Shown: positions 46,893-56,654, counted from the stretch's first letter. The stretch: DNA of 64,000 nucleotides from CAWICD01 sp052267165 (GCA_052267165.1 JBKQHO010000066.1:62001-126000), one strand, 5' to 3'. The notes: generated by a model from the sequence alone, not told the origin. A program made the numbers and translations.

Positions 46893-48128
46893 CTGCAAAT
46901 CGCGCTGACGAGCAACGGACCGGGTGAGTTCGCCGGGTGGGTGCGTCCACTCGTCGCGGCGTTGCTGCGTCTCGCGCCGCAGACCGAGATCTCGCTGTTC
47001 TTCGTGCCCGACGACTATGCGACCGGACGCGAGCCCGACGTAGCGCGCCGCCTCTTTCCGAACGTGCGCGTCGTGCCGTCGCCCGACTACGTGCGCTTCG
47101 CGCTGGGCGGGAACGTCGCGTCGGCGCCGCAGCGAGCCGACCTCGTACTGTATCTGGGCGGTGATCTGATGCACGCGGCGCGCGTGCGGGCGCGGCTCGG
47201 TGCGCACGGCTGCGCCTACAAGTTCTCGCGCAAGCGGTACAACGCGTTCTTCGAGCGCGTGTACGCGGTCGACGAGAAGAACGTCGCGGAGCTGGTGCGT
47301 GCCGGCGTCGAACGCGAGCACATCGAGGTCGTCGGTAATCTGGCGATCGACGGTGCCCTCGCCGAGGCCGCCGGCGCCTTCGCAGCGGCCGAGCCGACTG
47401 AGCCGGCGATTCCCGGCGACGGCGTGCTCGTACTCCCGGGGACGCGGCGCCACGAAGTCGCGAATCTCGTGCCGTTCTTCCTGCAGACGGCGCTGCAGTT
47501 GCGGACGCTCGACCCCGAACTGAACGTCGCTTTCGCCATCTCGCCGTTCACGCCGGTCGACGAGCTGGAGCGGGCGCTGGCCACGGGCGGCCATCCGAAC
47601 GTGTGGGGCGCGCGCGGTCGCGTGGTGCGCACCGAGGCCGGGATCGCGCTGCAAGCCGCCGGAGACGAGCGGCTCTACCCGGTCGTGCGCGATGCGATGC
47701 GCCATGCGCCGCACGCGCGGCTCGTGTTGACGATCCCCGGCACGAAGTGCGTCGAGCTCGCGGCGCTCGGGGTTCCGGCGCTCGTCGTCGTGCCGCTCAA
47801 CGTGCCGGAGGTCGTGGTCATCAACGGGCCGCTGCAGTACGTCGAACGCCTGCCGCTGATCGGCATCCCGCTCAAGCGCGCCGCGGTGGTCGCGGTCGAC
47901 CGCCGCTTCGCCGTCACGGTGCAGCCGAACATCGACGCGGGCGAGATGTTGATGCCCGAACTGCGCGGCACGCTGATGCCCGGCGAGGTCGCGCGCAAGG
48001 TGGTGGCCTACGCGTCCGACGCGCCCGCCAGGGAGCGCGCCGCGACCAAGCTGCGCGAGCTCTATGCCGCGCATGCCGGCGCGTCGGAACGCTTGGCGCG
48101 CGCGCTGCTCGAGGGCGCGCCGCGATGA
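46893..48128 (+). CDS. Lipid-A-disaccharide-synthase-like glycosyltransferase (CTG start)
   Basis: A 411-aa GT-B protein related to LpxB. The N terminus reads IALTSNGPGEFAGWVRPLVA, with GPGE where LpxB has GEPSGD. The C-terminal half carries VLPGTRRHEVANLVPFF and IPGTKCVELAALGVPALVVV, nucleotide-sugar motifs of the family. No ATG, GTG or TTG precedes the conserved start, so the protein is inferred to begin at CTG 46893, with GGAGGG about 10 bases upstream; GTG 46941 would delete it. It may act in a variant lipid-A pathway. Confidence 0.75.
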   Translation: MQIALTSNGPGEFAGWVRPLVAALLRLAPQTEISLFFVPDDYATGREPDVARRLFPNVRVVPSPDYVRFALGGNVASAPQRADLVLYLGGDLMHAARVRARLGAHGCAYKFSRKRYNAFFERVYAVDEKNVAELVRAGVEREHIEVVGNLAIDGALAEAAGAFAAAEPTEPAIPGDGVLVLPGTRRHEVANLVPFFLQTALQLRTLDPELNVAFAISPFTPVDELERALATGGHPNVWGARGRVVRTEAGIALQAAGDERLYPVVRDAMRHAPHARLVLTIPGTKCVELAALGVPALVVVPLNVPEVVVINGPLQYVERLPLIGIPLKRAAVVAVDRRFAVTVQPNIDAGEMLMPELRGTLMPGEVARKVVAYASDAPARERAATKLRELYAAHAGASERLARALLEGAPR

Positions 48129-49015
48129 AGCTGTCCGTCGTGATCGCGACGCGCGACCGTGCGGCCTTCCTGGAGCCTGCGCTCGACTCGCTGGCAGCGC
48201 AGGACGGTGCGCCGGAGTTCGAGGTGGTGGTCGCCGACAACGGCTCGAGCGACGCGACGGCCGCCCTAGTCGACGAGCGCGCGCGAACGAGCCCCTTTCG
48301 ATTGCACCGCGTGTTCATTCCCGAGCCGAACCGCAGCGCCGCTCGGAACGCCGGAGTAGCGGCGGCCGAGGGTCCGATCGTGCTCTTCGTCGACGACGAC
48401 GTCTGGCTGCCGCCGAACTTCCTCGCCGCGCATGCACGCGCGCACGCACGCACCGGCATCTTCCCGGTCGCGGTCTCGGGCCCGATCATCAACGTTCCTT
48501 CATACGAGGCGCAGCCGAAACCGAGCTTGCGGAACTATTCGGGCGCGTTCTTCTGCACGTGCAACGTCTCGGTGCCGCGCTCGTCGTTGCTGGCCGTCGG
48601 CTGCTTCGACGCGAACTTCAAACTCTACGGCTGGGAGGACACCGAGGTCGGCCTGCGTCTGCGCCGCCACGACGTGCGGCGCGTGTTCGCGTGGGACGCG
48701 TACCTCTGGCACATCAAGCCGCCGGCGGTCGAGACGCTCGAGGTCGTGCACAAGAAGACGGTCGAGCTCGCGCGCATGGCCGCCGTGCTGCTCGAGAAGG
48801 ACGACAGTCCCCGCGCGCGCATGGCGACCGGCGCCTACGATCTCAACCTGTTCGGCGCGATGCTGACGACACCGGCGTGGCTGGTCTCGGCCTACGCTTC
48901 GCTCGCGCGCAACGAGCGGGTGCCTGCGCCGCTGCGCTCGTTCGCACGCGGCCAGTATCTCAGCGGCGCCTACACGCAGACGCTGCGGAAAGCGCTCGCC
49001 GAGCACAAGCGGTGA
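48125..49015 (+). CDS. Family-2 glycosyltransferase
   Basis: A 296-aa inverting GT-A enzyme. KLSVVIATRDRAAFLEPALD, EVVVADNGSSDATAALVDER, the DXD motif in VLFVDDDVWLPP, and the acceptor-site GWEDTEVGLRLRR (ED box) are present. It probably adds a sugar to the LPS core or an exopolysaccharide. ATGA overlap with the LpxB-like gene. Confidence 0.9.
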   Translation: MKLSVVIATRDRAAFLEPALDSLAAQDGAPEFEVVVADNGSSDATAALVDERARTSPFRLHRVFIPEPNRSAARNAGVAAAEGPIVLFVDDDVWLPPNFLAAHARAHARTGIFPVAVSGPIINVPSYEAQPKPSLRNYSGAFFCTCNVSVPRSSLLAVGCFDANFKLYGWEDTEVGLRLRRHDVRRVFAWDAYLWHIKPPAVETLEVVHKKTVELARMAAVLLEKDDSPRARMATGAYDLNLFGAMLTTPAWLVSAYASLARNERVPAPLRSFARGQYLSGAYTQTLRKALAEHKR

Positions 49016-50061
49016 GCAAAGTCTTGCTCGTGCGAGCGGACGGCGTCGGCGACGCGCTCGTCTGCGCGCCGCTGCTCGTCGCCTTGCGCGACGCCGGCCA
49101 CGAAGTCGGCGCGCTGCTCTCGACGCGCAACGACGAGGCGTTCGCGTTCGGGGCGTTCGCACACGTGCACGTCGTCGAGCGGATCCCCTGGCCCGCGCAC
49201 GGTTCGACCTTCACGTCGTACGCGTCCGCGCTGCAAGCGGCGCGCGCGGTCGGCTACGAGGTTGCCTTGATCGCGTCCGAAGAGCCGGAGGCGTACCGCT
49301 TCGCGCGCGAGGCCGGCGCGCGGGTGCGCGTCGGCTTCACGAACGGTTGGGAGAAGCCGCTCAAATCGCTCTGGGCACGCGCGCAACTGACGCGAGCGGT
49401 TGTGCGCGAAGCCTCGGCGTGGCGCGTCCGCGGGCACGAGGTCGAGACGCTCTTTCGCCTGGGCGCAGGACTGCACGCGGAGGCCGAGCCGACGCGCGAT
49501 CCGCGACGGCTGCGGCCGCTCGTCTGCGGCGGCGCTTCGGGAGGCGACAGCAGCGCACCGAACGCTTCGCGCGCCGGCGCGGAAGGCTTCGTCGCGTTGC
49601 AAGTCGCGCGCAAGGTGCACGCCGACGAAGCCGGCTCGCGCCGCTTCGCAGCGATCGTCGCGAGCGTCGCCGAGCGTCTCCGCGCGGTCGTGTTCGCAAC
49701 GCCCGCCGATGCCGCGCTCGCGGAAGCCATCGTTGCGGATAGCGGAGTCGAGGCGCGCACCTTCGCGCGCGTGACGGAATGGCGAGCTGCGCTGTGCGAC
49801 GCGCTCGCGGTCGTCACGCCGGACAGCGGCGCCGCCCACCTCGCCGGCATGGCCGGCGTACCGTGCGTCGACCTCTTCGAGCCCTCCCCGCACGTCGCAT
49901 GCGATATCGTGCGCTGGCGTCCGTGGGCCGCGCCGTCTCGCACGATAGTAATTGGACCCGACGCCGAGGCCGGCGCCACCGCTGTAACGGATGCGCTGCG
50001 CGAGCTTCTCGTCCCTAGGCTAGGACGACGATCCGATATCAAAGAGTGGCCAGAAGCCTAG
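49012..50061 (+). CDS. Family-9 heptosyltransferase
   Basis: A 349-aa GT-B enzyme of the ADP-heptose:LPS heptosyltransferase type. VLLVRADGVGDALVCAPLLV matches the N-terminal GxGD motif, and VVTPDSGAAHLAGMAGVPCVD the C-terminal ADP-heptose-binding site. It consumes the heptose made by the genes upstream. GTG 49012 overlaps the GT2 stop (GTGA). Residues 160-195 are a low-complexity Gly/Ala/Ser linker (GGASGGDSSAP). Last gene of the operon. Confidence 0.9.
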   Translation: MSKVLLVRADGVGDALVCAPLLVALRDAGHEVGALLSTRNDEAFAFGAFAHVHVVERIPWPAHGSTFTSYASALQAARAVGYEVALIASEEPEAYRFAREAGARVRVGFTNGWEKPLKSLWARAQLTRAVVREASAWRVRGHEVETLFRLGAGLHAEAEPTRDPRRLRPLVCGGASGGDSSAPNASRAGAEGFVALQVARKVHADEAGSRRFAAIVASVAERLRAVVFATPADAALAEAIVADSGVEARTFARVTEWRAALCDALAVVTPDSGAAHLAGMAGVPCVDLFEPSPHVACDIVRWRPWAAPSRTIVIGPDAEAGATAVTDALRELLVPRLGRRSDIKEWPEA

Positions 50062-50523
50062 CTAGCCTGGATTTCCAAGGCCCAGATTTGACCTAACGGC
50101 TGGTGCGCGGGGCCCGCCTTTTCCTGCCTTGATTCGGCTTCATACTGCTGGCGAGCGTTAGGGGTGAGGCGCGCCGACCCTGGCCATTTGGTCGCACTTG
50201 TGGCGGGCAAACCCGGTCGTCAGGGTAACGCAACAGGACGGCTCAAACGCTGGCAAATCCAGTATCCATAGGCTTCACGGCCACCACAATAGATTGTTGC
50301 GGCCAAGCTCTTGAGACCCTCGCTCAAGGTGACAAAGACGGCTTCCGGTGCTCGATGATTGCGCCTAGCCCAACCACGCGAATTTCCGCCAACCCGAAGC
50401 AGTAGCGGGCAGGCCCGTGGATAAAGCGAGTGCGTGATCTATCGCGCGTCAACCCGCCAATACGGAGCTCGTCCACCGGGAGTTTAGGATACCTGCTCTC
50501 GACGCTAACGACATGGGAGCAGC
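50062..50523. other. Non-coding spacer after the LPS operon
   Basis: About 460 bases without a supported gene. No hairpin with a T-run and no IS end were seen. A minus-strand frame at 50324-50527 has no match and no ribosome site. Confidence 0.45.
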
Positions 50524-50793
50524 TCAATGGTTATTCGCGTACCTTATTCCGAGATTAACCTCAGTGATTGCTTGCCGCGTCAAATTGATCGCGTTGTCGC
50601 GATGACCGCCTTTGTCCGGTGTGGCCTGGTTCAGGTAAGTTAAGGCCTGTCGGAGCGACTGGCGAGCTGAAACCATATTGGGTTGATACGCCGCTTCTAG
50701 AGCAGTGCCCGTTACGAGAGATCCGAATAGCGCGGAGGCCAGAGCAAGCGCAAGCAGTCGAATCCGCTGAGGGATGCCGTGCCGAGCCATCAT
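50524..50793 (-). CDS. Small secreted helical protein
   Basis: An 89-aa protein with a signal peptide (RIRLLALALASALFGSLVTG) and a mature part of two helices: ARQSLRQALTYLNQATPDKG and HRDNAINLTRQAITEVNLGI. The pattern A...L..A...L..A..DKGGHR.KA..L...AI..V is shared by many small exported bacterial proteins of unknown role. ATG 50791-50793 follows AAGGAAGGAC. A single gene. Confidence 0.7.
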   Translation of the reverse strand: MMARHGIPQRIRLLALALASALFGSLVTGTALEAAYQPNMVSARQSLRQALTYLNQATPDKGGHRDNAINLTRQAITEVNLGIRYANNH

Positions 50794-51093
50794 TGACTAG
50801 GTCCTTCCTTAGATTTAAGAAATGCAATCTTAGAAAACGATCTACCTCGGAAGAATCGCTAAACACGGGTCTTCTTACGCGACGGACAAGACCGTTCCCT
50901 GCGAGCGGCGATGGCAAGAAACAAGTCGCCGTTGAGCTGCGTCAACGTGATGACGGACGAGCCCTCATGGAAAACGTCCTCAAGCTCGCTCCGAAACATA
51001 ATACCGAACTGTTAGTCCCGAAGCTACCCGGCGGGATTTTGAAGGAGCTCGATTTCGCGGCGGTTTTTCGCGATCCGGCCCCTCGTTTGATGT
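50794..51093. other. Gap with no supported gene
   Basis: Three hundred bases containing fragments of plus-strand frames (51000-51090: ELLVPKLPGGILKELDF) without start or match. Probably part of the decayed mobile-element region. Confidence 0.35.
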
Positions 51094-51336
51094 CTACACG
51101 TGAACCGGGAAATTGGCGACGAGGCGCAGGGCTTGCTCTTGGAGCGGTGTCGGCTTGGTCACGCGAGTAAAGGTCGAGCTGGTCTTACCGATGCGCGTTA
51201 CGTTGCGGGCGCGAAGCGCGAGCTCTGTAATGAGGCTCTTGAAAGAATGGATGATTTGGCCGTCGTCGCTGCGCTGGTGGCTGGCTTTGTGTAGCGCTTG
51301 TTCGGAGCGTTGTGCCTGGTCTCGGCCTATCGCCAA
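51094..51336 (-). pseudogene. IS1634-type transposase C-terminal remnant
   Basis: The frame ends SDDGQIIHSFKSLITELALR and TRVTKPTPLQEQALRLV, matching the last 60 residues of IS1634-family (DDE_Tnp_1) transposases, which read DGLPVHSFRTLL.DLATLTRN and TPTP.Q..A. The catalytic core is gone. There is no recognisable inverted repeat. Confidence 0.6.
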
Positions 51337-51406
51337 CGTCCATTGGCCTTAGCGTTGTGCGCCTCGCGCAACACTTCACCACCGACGAGTGGCCAAGATC
51401 CCTACA

Positions 51407-52609
51407 CTAATCCAGCGGCTGCGAGATCGGCCGAAACCCCGTTTGCAAAAAGTCACCATAACCGAGGTCGAGGTTTCGATCAATGATGGACTGGTCGCTC
51501 GCATCGAGTCCAGATCCGAAGAGGTTCCGCGACGGGACGAGCACGCGTATAGTGACCGGGATACGCTCCTCGCGAAACAATTCATTGAAACTCGACGGCA
51601 CCTGCTGGCCGAGCGAGTCTCGGCTGATTGCCGTTCGAATCGCAGCACGGACGGCAGGATCGCTTTGAAGGAGCGCCAGCACTATTGCATCATTGAGGAT
51701 ACGTTGACGCATAATCTGGAAAGATTCCTCGACGATTGAAAGCGCATTCGGAAGCGTTTGGCGGCCCGCGACCGGGCGCACGAGTAGGACGGTGTCGATA
51801 TCGGTTGCACCTGCATACTGCGCGAGGTACATCGGTGAATTATCTAGCACGCCTCCGTCGACGTACGTTGCCGCGCTTGCTGGAAGGGTTACGGGATCGA
51901 ATGCCCCAGGAATTGCTGTTGACGCCTGCAAGGCGGCAACGAGGTCTGGGTCGGCGACGGAAGAGACCGCCGGCAAGCCCGTCGCGATCAGCGTCACGTC
52001 TGCGAGCGTCGGCAAAGACCTTCCAGGTGCGGCGACGACTGCTTCACGCATGAACCCGACGCCGCGCGCCGATGTCAGATCTGTGGCGGTCCATAACAAT
52101 GGACGTTGAAACGGCCGAACCGAACCGCTCGGCAGCATCACATATCTCGCGATTAGTTGATGCAGAGCAGTCGAATCAAAAAGGCCGGTAACGTGGCCGC
52201 GGACCGCCCCGTAGAGAAATCGCAGCGCAGCAACGCCGCGTGCAAGGTTACTGCGGTTGCGATCGAACGCCGCGAACTGGCGCTTCGGCCTCAGGATGTT
52301 TGCTTTCGCGATCGTGCTCCAGAGCTCTCGGACGGCTCCCCCTTGCCCCGTTGCGATCAACATCGCGTTGAGCGTTCCGATCGACGTACCACAGATCAGA
52401 TCGTAGGAATCGAGCTCGCCGCTTTGAACCAATCCCGCGATCACGCCGGCTTCGTAAGCACCATGCGCCCCGCCGCCGGACAAGACCAAGGCGCGGCGTC
52501 CGGGCAACGCAGCAGCTCTCGAGGGTCGTGGCATGGTACTCGTGCAAATGGCGGCTGCGGCCGCAGCAATCCGTAGCATGTCGCGCCGAAGCATTCTGGT
52601 CTGGCTCAT
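51407..52609 (-). CDS. Patatin-like phospholipase
   Basis: A 400-aa lipase. The oxyanion GGGAHGAYEAGVIAGL lies at residues 45-60, the nucleophile in ICGTSIGTLNAML, and the catalytic Asp in TYVDGGVLDNSPM. The N terminus (QTRMLRRDMLRIAAAAAAIC) looks like a Tat-type signal, so the enzyme is probably exported. The C-terminal part (RILVPSRNLFGSGLD, read as VLVPSRNLF) is typical of bacterial patatins with extra domains. A short gap separates it from the transposase remnant. Confidence 0.87.
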   Translation of the reverse strand: MSQTRMLRRDMLRIAAAAAAICTSTMPRPSRAAALPGRRALVLSGGGAHGAYEAGVIAGLVQSGELDSYDLICGTSIGTLNAMLIATGQGGAVRELWSTIAKANILRPKRQFAAFDRNRSNLARGVAALRFLYGAVRGHVTGLFDSTALHQLIARYVMLPSGSVRPFQRPLLWTATDLTSARGVGFMREAVVAAPGRSLPTLADVTLIATGLPAVSSVADPDLVAALQASTAIPGAFDPVTLPASAATYVDGGVLDNSPMYLAQYAGATDIDTVLLVRPVAGRQTLPNALSIVEESFQIMRQRILNDAIVLALLQSDPAVRAAIRTAISRDSLGQQVPSSFNELFREERIPVTIRVLVPSRNLFGSGLDASDQSIIDRNLDLGYGDFLQTGFRPISQPLD

Positions 52610-52801
52610 GAAGGGCTAGTTCTACACCGCCATCAGCTTCCCGTGTCGTCATGGCGAGAAGTGTGTGTTCGCAAATAAGGCGCTTCACTAGCACCGCGCT
52701 AGACTTCCATGAGAAGGCCAACAAAAGCAAGCCGTGTTGGGGCGCGGGGTTAGCCTCTCTGACCGAAGCTTCATGCAACGCAATATCTCGATCAACAAGA
52801 C

Positions 52802-53169
52802 CTATGCATTATAGATCGCGAACGCGAGCGTACAAAGCAGCCCAGCTGCAATCCAATAATAGCCGCCCAGGTTCCCCGAAAAGACGAGACCGTCGCCTTC
52901 GAGCGCCGGCAGCGTTGCGATTTGTGCCGATAGCACGTAGCCGCGGGTCCAAGCGCGAGCTGATAGACCAGCTTCTGCCGTTTCCATCCGCGAAGGAATG
53001 AGACGACGAGCGCAAGCGACAATGCCCAGGCGGCCGCGCCGATCGCAATGGCTGCTGACGCGACCGGCCTGGAAGGCGCTGCTGGGAGAAGCGTGAGCGA
53101 TGCTTGCAAGAGCGCGCCGGTCAGGACGACCAAGGTTTGGGCCCCGCGGGCAGGCAACCGGCGCTGCAT
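52802..53169 (-). pseudogene. Frameshifted small membrane protein
   Basis: Two overlapping minus-strand frames share one protein. The first has MQRRLPARGAQTLVVLTGAL and VASAAIAIGAAAWALSLALV; the second continues with YVLSAQIATLPALEGDGLVF and YYWIAAGLLCTLAFAIYNA. The switch falls at about 52925-52960. The combined 120-residue product would have three membrane helices. A disrupted gene or a sequencing error. Confidence 0.55.
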
Positions 53170-53463
53170 GGTCTTGCCGCGCGCGCAGCGCTGCGCCCGA
53201 CGGTGAACGGCGAGACCCCCGAAAGGAGCAGCGGCGACGGCGGCCAGCCATGCCGCTTGGTTCTGAAGCCGTGCAATCGTGCGCCAACGATCGTGGCCGC
53301 GTTTGGCCCGCTCGCTGCGACGCTTGCGCTCAGCGCCGTCCTGGTCCACAAACGGGCGACTCGTGCACGCGGCCGCCGGCGTCGTCGCAGTTGCCGACGC
53401 CGTCGAGGCTTTCCGCAACACGAAGGACCGGCTATGATCGACCCATGCCTGGAAGCGTGACAT

Positions 53464-54107
53464 CCTCGTCGGGACTCCCCCGAGCGCTCAGGTGGGATCG
53501 CCTGGCGCGGCGAGTCGGCGCCATTTTCGCTGGGACCTTGTGAGCGCGGCGGGCCTCTTCGTAGCACATGAACGGACACTGTGATGGCTTGCGCGACGGG
53601 CGCTGGGAAGTTACCGACGAGACGAGACCGGCGCGTGGCCCTAGGCGGCCGAGCGGCGCTGTCGCTCCAGGCGGGTCGGGTACAGTCGCATAACGGCCTC
53701 GACCCTCCTTAGCCGCCGCAGCAACTCCAAGTCCTCGCGCCGGAGCTGGATGACACGGCGCCTCTGCTCGGCTTCCGCGAGGCGTTGTTCAAGGATAGCG
53801 GTTAGCATTTTCATGGCTCCTCATCATCGTCATGGGAGAAGCGCGCCCTATTTATGGCAGAGAGCGGCCTTCTCCGGAGTGGCGGAATCGTGCTCGATTG
53901 CGCCGACCTGGTGAAGAGGCGCTCAAATCGTTACGCCGTTCGGAGCCGTAGGCCTCGGATGCCTTACTTTGTTGCAAGGTGCCGGCGCGACGCTAGTGGG
54001 AGTGACGCGAACTTCCCCCGCGGCGGTGGTCACAGCTTTGCAATCTTTCTCCCCCTGGGAGTCGGACGATCCAAACTTCCACCGCTAGGCGACGCGCGCA
54101 AATCGGC
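53464..54107. other. Decayed spacer, no supported gene
   Basis: About 640 bases. On the minus strand a coiled-coil-like stretch at 53643-53763 (LRREDLELLRRLRRVEAV) is out of frame with the ATG at 53814-53816, so it is not an intact gene. The rest has no match. Confidence 0.45.
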
Positions 54108-54212
54108 GCTGTCGCGAAGCTCCCGCTCTTCGAGTGCGATCGGAGGCAAATATCCGAGCGTCGAGTGCAGTCGCTGCGCGGATTCTAGCATGTCTCGGTG
54201 TGCTTGTAAATC
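54108..54212 (-). pseudogene. IS3-type transposase (OrfB) C-terminal remnant
   Basis: The translation ESAQRLHSTLGYLPPIALEE is the conserved end of IS3-family OrfB (RRHSTLGYLSPA.FE). Only about 35 codons remain and there is no start, DDE core or inverted repeat. Confidence 0.6.
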
Positions 54213-54271
54213 GCGGCGCGCGCTGCTAGGCGCTTTCCGTGCGCGCGATGAATGATGCGGTGCTTGACGGC

Positions 54272-54940
54272 CCGACGCGATCGTCGATCAGCTCACCGCC
54301 CTTCCCCCGAACGATGAGCCCGTTGCTAACTGGATACGCGCCGAAGGCACGCGCAATCTTGTGGAGGCGGCGTTGTCCGCCGGCGTGGACCGCCTCGTGG
54401 CACAAGGTTGCTGCAGGTATGCCCCGGTCCGGGACTCGCGCGCGAAAGCGATCCGCTCGAACTGCGGCCGAATGCCGACGGCCGCAGCGTCGATGGAACC
54501 ATCGCTCTTGAACGGAGGTCGGCAAGGCGGCGCGGGGAGTGATGCTGCGATACGGCACGCTGTATGGGCCGGGCACGAGGTTCTCATCCGTAGGCACCGT
54601 GGCCGAGCGGGTTCGCAGCGGCGCCATCGTCGCCAACAACGATTTCACGTCGTTCCTCCACATCGTCGACGCAGCCGGTGCGGCCCTTCGCGCGTTGAGC
54701 TGGCCAAAGGGGCCGGTCAATGTCGTCGACGACGAGGCGGCTCGCAGTAAGGAATGGATGCCGACGTTCGCCGAGGAGATCGGGGCGCCGCCGCCGCAGG
54801 TCGCGGCCCGTTACGGCAACACGCCCGACAGCATGCTCCGCGCCGTCTCGAACGCGAAGGCTCGCATCGAGCTGGGCTGGCCTCCGCGCTATCCCAGCTG
54901 GCGAGAGGCCTTCCGAACACTCGCCCTGGTGCACGCGTAG
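54272..54940 (+). pseudogene. Frameshifted NAD-dependent epimerase/dehydratase
   Basis: The first part (DAIVDQLTALPPNDEPVANW, GTRNLVEAALSAGVDRLVAQ) is in a different frame from the second part (MMLRYGTLYGPGTRFSSVGT, DFTSFLHIVDAAGAALRAL, NAKARIELGWPPRYPSWREA), which is open from 54539. Both are typical of extended SDR epimerases. The N-terminal Rossmann GxxGxxG and the YxxxK are missing. The neighbouring IS3 remnant fits a disrupted locus. Confidence 0.7.
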
Positions 54941-55331
54941 TCGAAGGCCCAGGGTGCTGATTGCCGCGGACGGTTGCCTCGGCGTGAGGGTCTCATCCGA
55001 GGTGAAGCGACCCGACAGGTCCACGCCCCTGCGCGCTCGTGCTCGGGCTCCGTTCTCGTCCCCGAGCCACCCCTGCCTCTCGCGCACCGGGGACGGCCGT
55101 CGCTCTGGTCGGTTTCCGTTGAGGCGAGAAGCTGGTCACCACTTCAGGGGTTGAATTTTGGAAATTTTGGCCGGGTTGCGCCTCACGCGTATCGGACATC
55201 CGTGCGTTCACGTTTCGATTTCTGGCGGAGTCGGAGCGCCTTTGCAGGCCGCATGGCAGCATCGCTCAACGGAATAAGCCCTGGAACGAAGAATCCAGTT
55301 GGCCTGGAGAGGTGCTGGAATCGCAAGAAGC
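54941..55331. other. Gap with no supported gene
   Basis: About 390 bases. No hairpin, repeat or recognisable product was seen. It contains the promoter area of the gene at 55332. Confidence 0.4.
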
Positions 55332-55862
55332 ATGTCGTTGTCGGTCCTCGACGCCCTTGAGAAGCTTGCCCGATTGCCGCAATGCTATCTCTTCATAGCC
55401 CCACCCGGCCGCCATAAAGGCCTGTATCGCGTCGGGCGCCTCACAATCGAACATCGCGATCGGACTCGTGGTTCATTTTACGAGCGAGGATCGCGGGCTC
55501 CAAGTTTTGAGGTCCGCGACATCAACGGTTGGGAGGTAGCTCAGGAGCAGCCGCTCGTCATCAGTGAACTCGGCGAGCAGGGCGCTCGCTCGACTTTCTA
55601 CAGTGAGCTTCCGCAGACCGAAGCGACCGGTAGCCTGCTCACCTCCGATAATCTGCGCAATCAGGTCGGCAAGCTCGTGTGCGTCTACGCTCGCAATCCA
55701 AAGAACGGCGTCATCGAATCGCAGTTCGGACTTCTTGCGCACAGCACCGAGTTGTCGTCAGGCGCCGACTGGTGGCAGCTCTCCAATCCGGACGATCCGG
55801 ACCTGCTTACCCGCCCGCTGCGAATCGAGGAAATCTACGCCGTCACTCCTGTCCGCAGCTGA
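55332..55862 (+). CDS. Hypothetical protein
   Basis: A 176-aa protein. It is mixed alpha/beta without membrane segments (SLSVLDALEKLARLPQCYLF, YRVGRLTIEHRDRTRGSFYE, RNQVGKLVCVYARNPKNGVI). I do not recognise a family. ATG 55332 has an AAGAAG run upstream; a longer in-frame start at 55299 is possible. It is separated from the decayed epimerase and precedes the F420-type oxidoreductase by 96 bases. Confidence 0.5.
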   Translation: MSLSVLDALEKLARLPQCYLFIAPPGRHKGLYRVGRLTIEHRDRTRGSFYERGSRAPSFEVRDINGWEVAQEQPLVISELGEQGARSTFYSELPQTEATGSLLTSDNLRNQVGKLVCVYARNPKNGVIESQFGLLAHSTELSSGADWWQLSNPDDPDLLTRPLRIEEIYAVTPVRS

Positions 55863-55958
55863 CGGCGCGCCGGGTTGGAAAAGCTCCGGCTCGAGCGCTG
55901 CGGGTGGGTGAAACTCAGCCCCAGCATGCCGCGTCCCCACGACGAGGGAGGAGCAGGG

Positions 55959-56654
55959 ATGAAGATCGCTATCATCGGTGCAGGTAACATCGGCGCTACC
56001 CTCACCCGTCGGCTCAGGGAACTCGGGCACGAGGTCTTCGTCGCCAACTCGCGCGGGCCCGAATCACTCGCCGACCTGGCGCGAGAGACCGGTGCGACGC
56101 CGGTATCAGCCAAGGAAGCAGCGCGGCGCGGGGAGATCGTCGTCGTAACGGTCCCCGAGAAGAACATTTCAGACTTACCAGCCGATTTGTTCGCGGGAGT
56201 GCCTGACGACGTCGTGGTCGTCGACACCGGCAACTACTACCCGCGGCAGCGCGATGGCCGCATCGAGGCGATCGAAGCGGGGACGCCCGAGAGCCGGTGG
56301 GTCGAGCAGCAGCTCCACCGGCCCGTGATCAAAGCGTTCAATAATATCTACGCACAACACTTGATGGACTTGGGTCGGCTTTCTGGCACCCCAGGGCGGA
56401 TCGCGCTTCCGGTCGCGGGTGACGACCCCGCAGCGAAGACCATCGTGTTGCACTTGGTCGACGAACTCGGCTTTGACGGCGTCGACGCTGGCGGGCTTGA
56501 CGAGTCTTGGCGGCAACAGCCGGGAACGCCGGTCTACACCAAAGACTACGACGCAGCCGGTGTGCGTCATGCACTCTCCGAAGCGAGGAAGGAACGTACA
56601 GCGGAGTGGCACGCCAGCGCGATCAGCCCTGGCACGTTCACTGCTCCAGCCTGA
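55959..56654 (+). CDS. NADP oxidoreductase, F420-dependent-like
   Basis: A 231-aa protein with an N-terminal NAD(P)-binding fold, MKIAIIGAGNIGATLTRRLR, and the family's VVVTVPEKNISDLP, VVVDTGNYYPRQRDG, VIKAFNNIYAQHL and ALPVAGDDPAAK segments. It matches the F420_oxidored (NADPH:F420 reductase-like) family, whose members often use NADP alone in bacteria. ATG 55959 follows GGAGGAGCAGGG. No F420 synthesis genes lie nearby. Confidence 0.85.
   Translation: MKIAIIGAGNIGATLTRRLRELGHEVFVANSRGPESLADLARETGATPVSAKEAARRGEIVVVTVPEKNISDLPADLFAGVPDDVVVVDTGNYYPRQRDGRIEAIEAGTPESRWVEQQLHRPVIKAFNNIYAQHLMDLGRLSGTPGRIALPVAGDDPAAKTIVLHLVDELGFDGVDAGGLDESWRQQPGTPVYTKDYDAAGVRHALSEARKERTAEWHASAISPGTFTAPA

Noticed and set aside
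53643..53816. Apparent 58-codon coiled-coil gene with an ATG at 53816
   Set aside because: Careful counting shows the ATG is one base out of frame with the coiled-coil stretch; it would end after about 39 codons.
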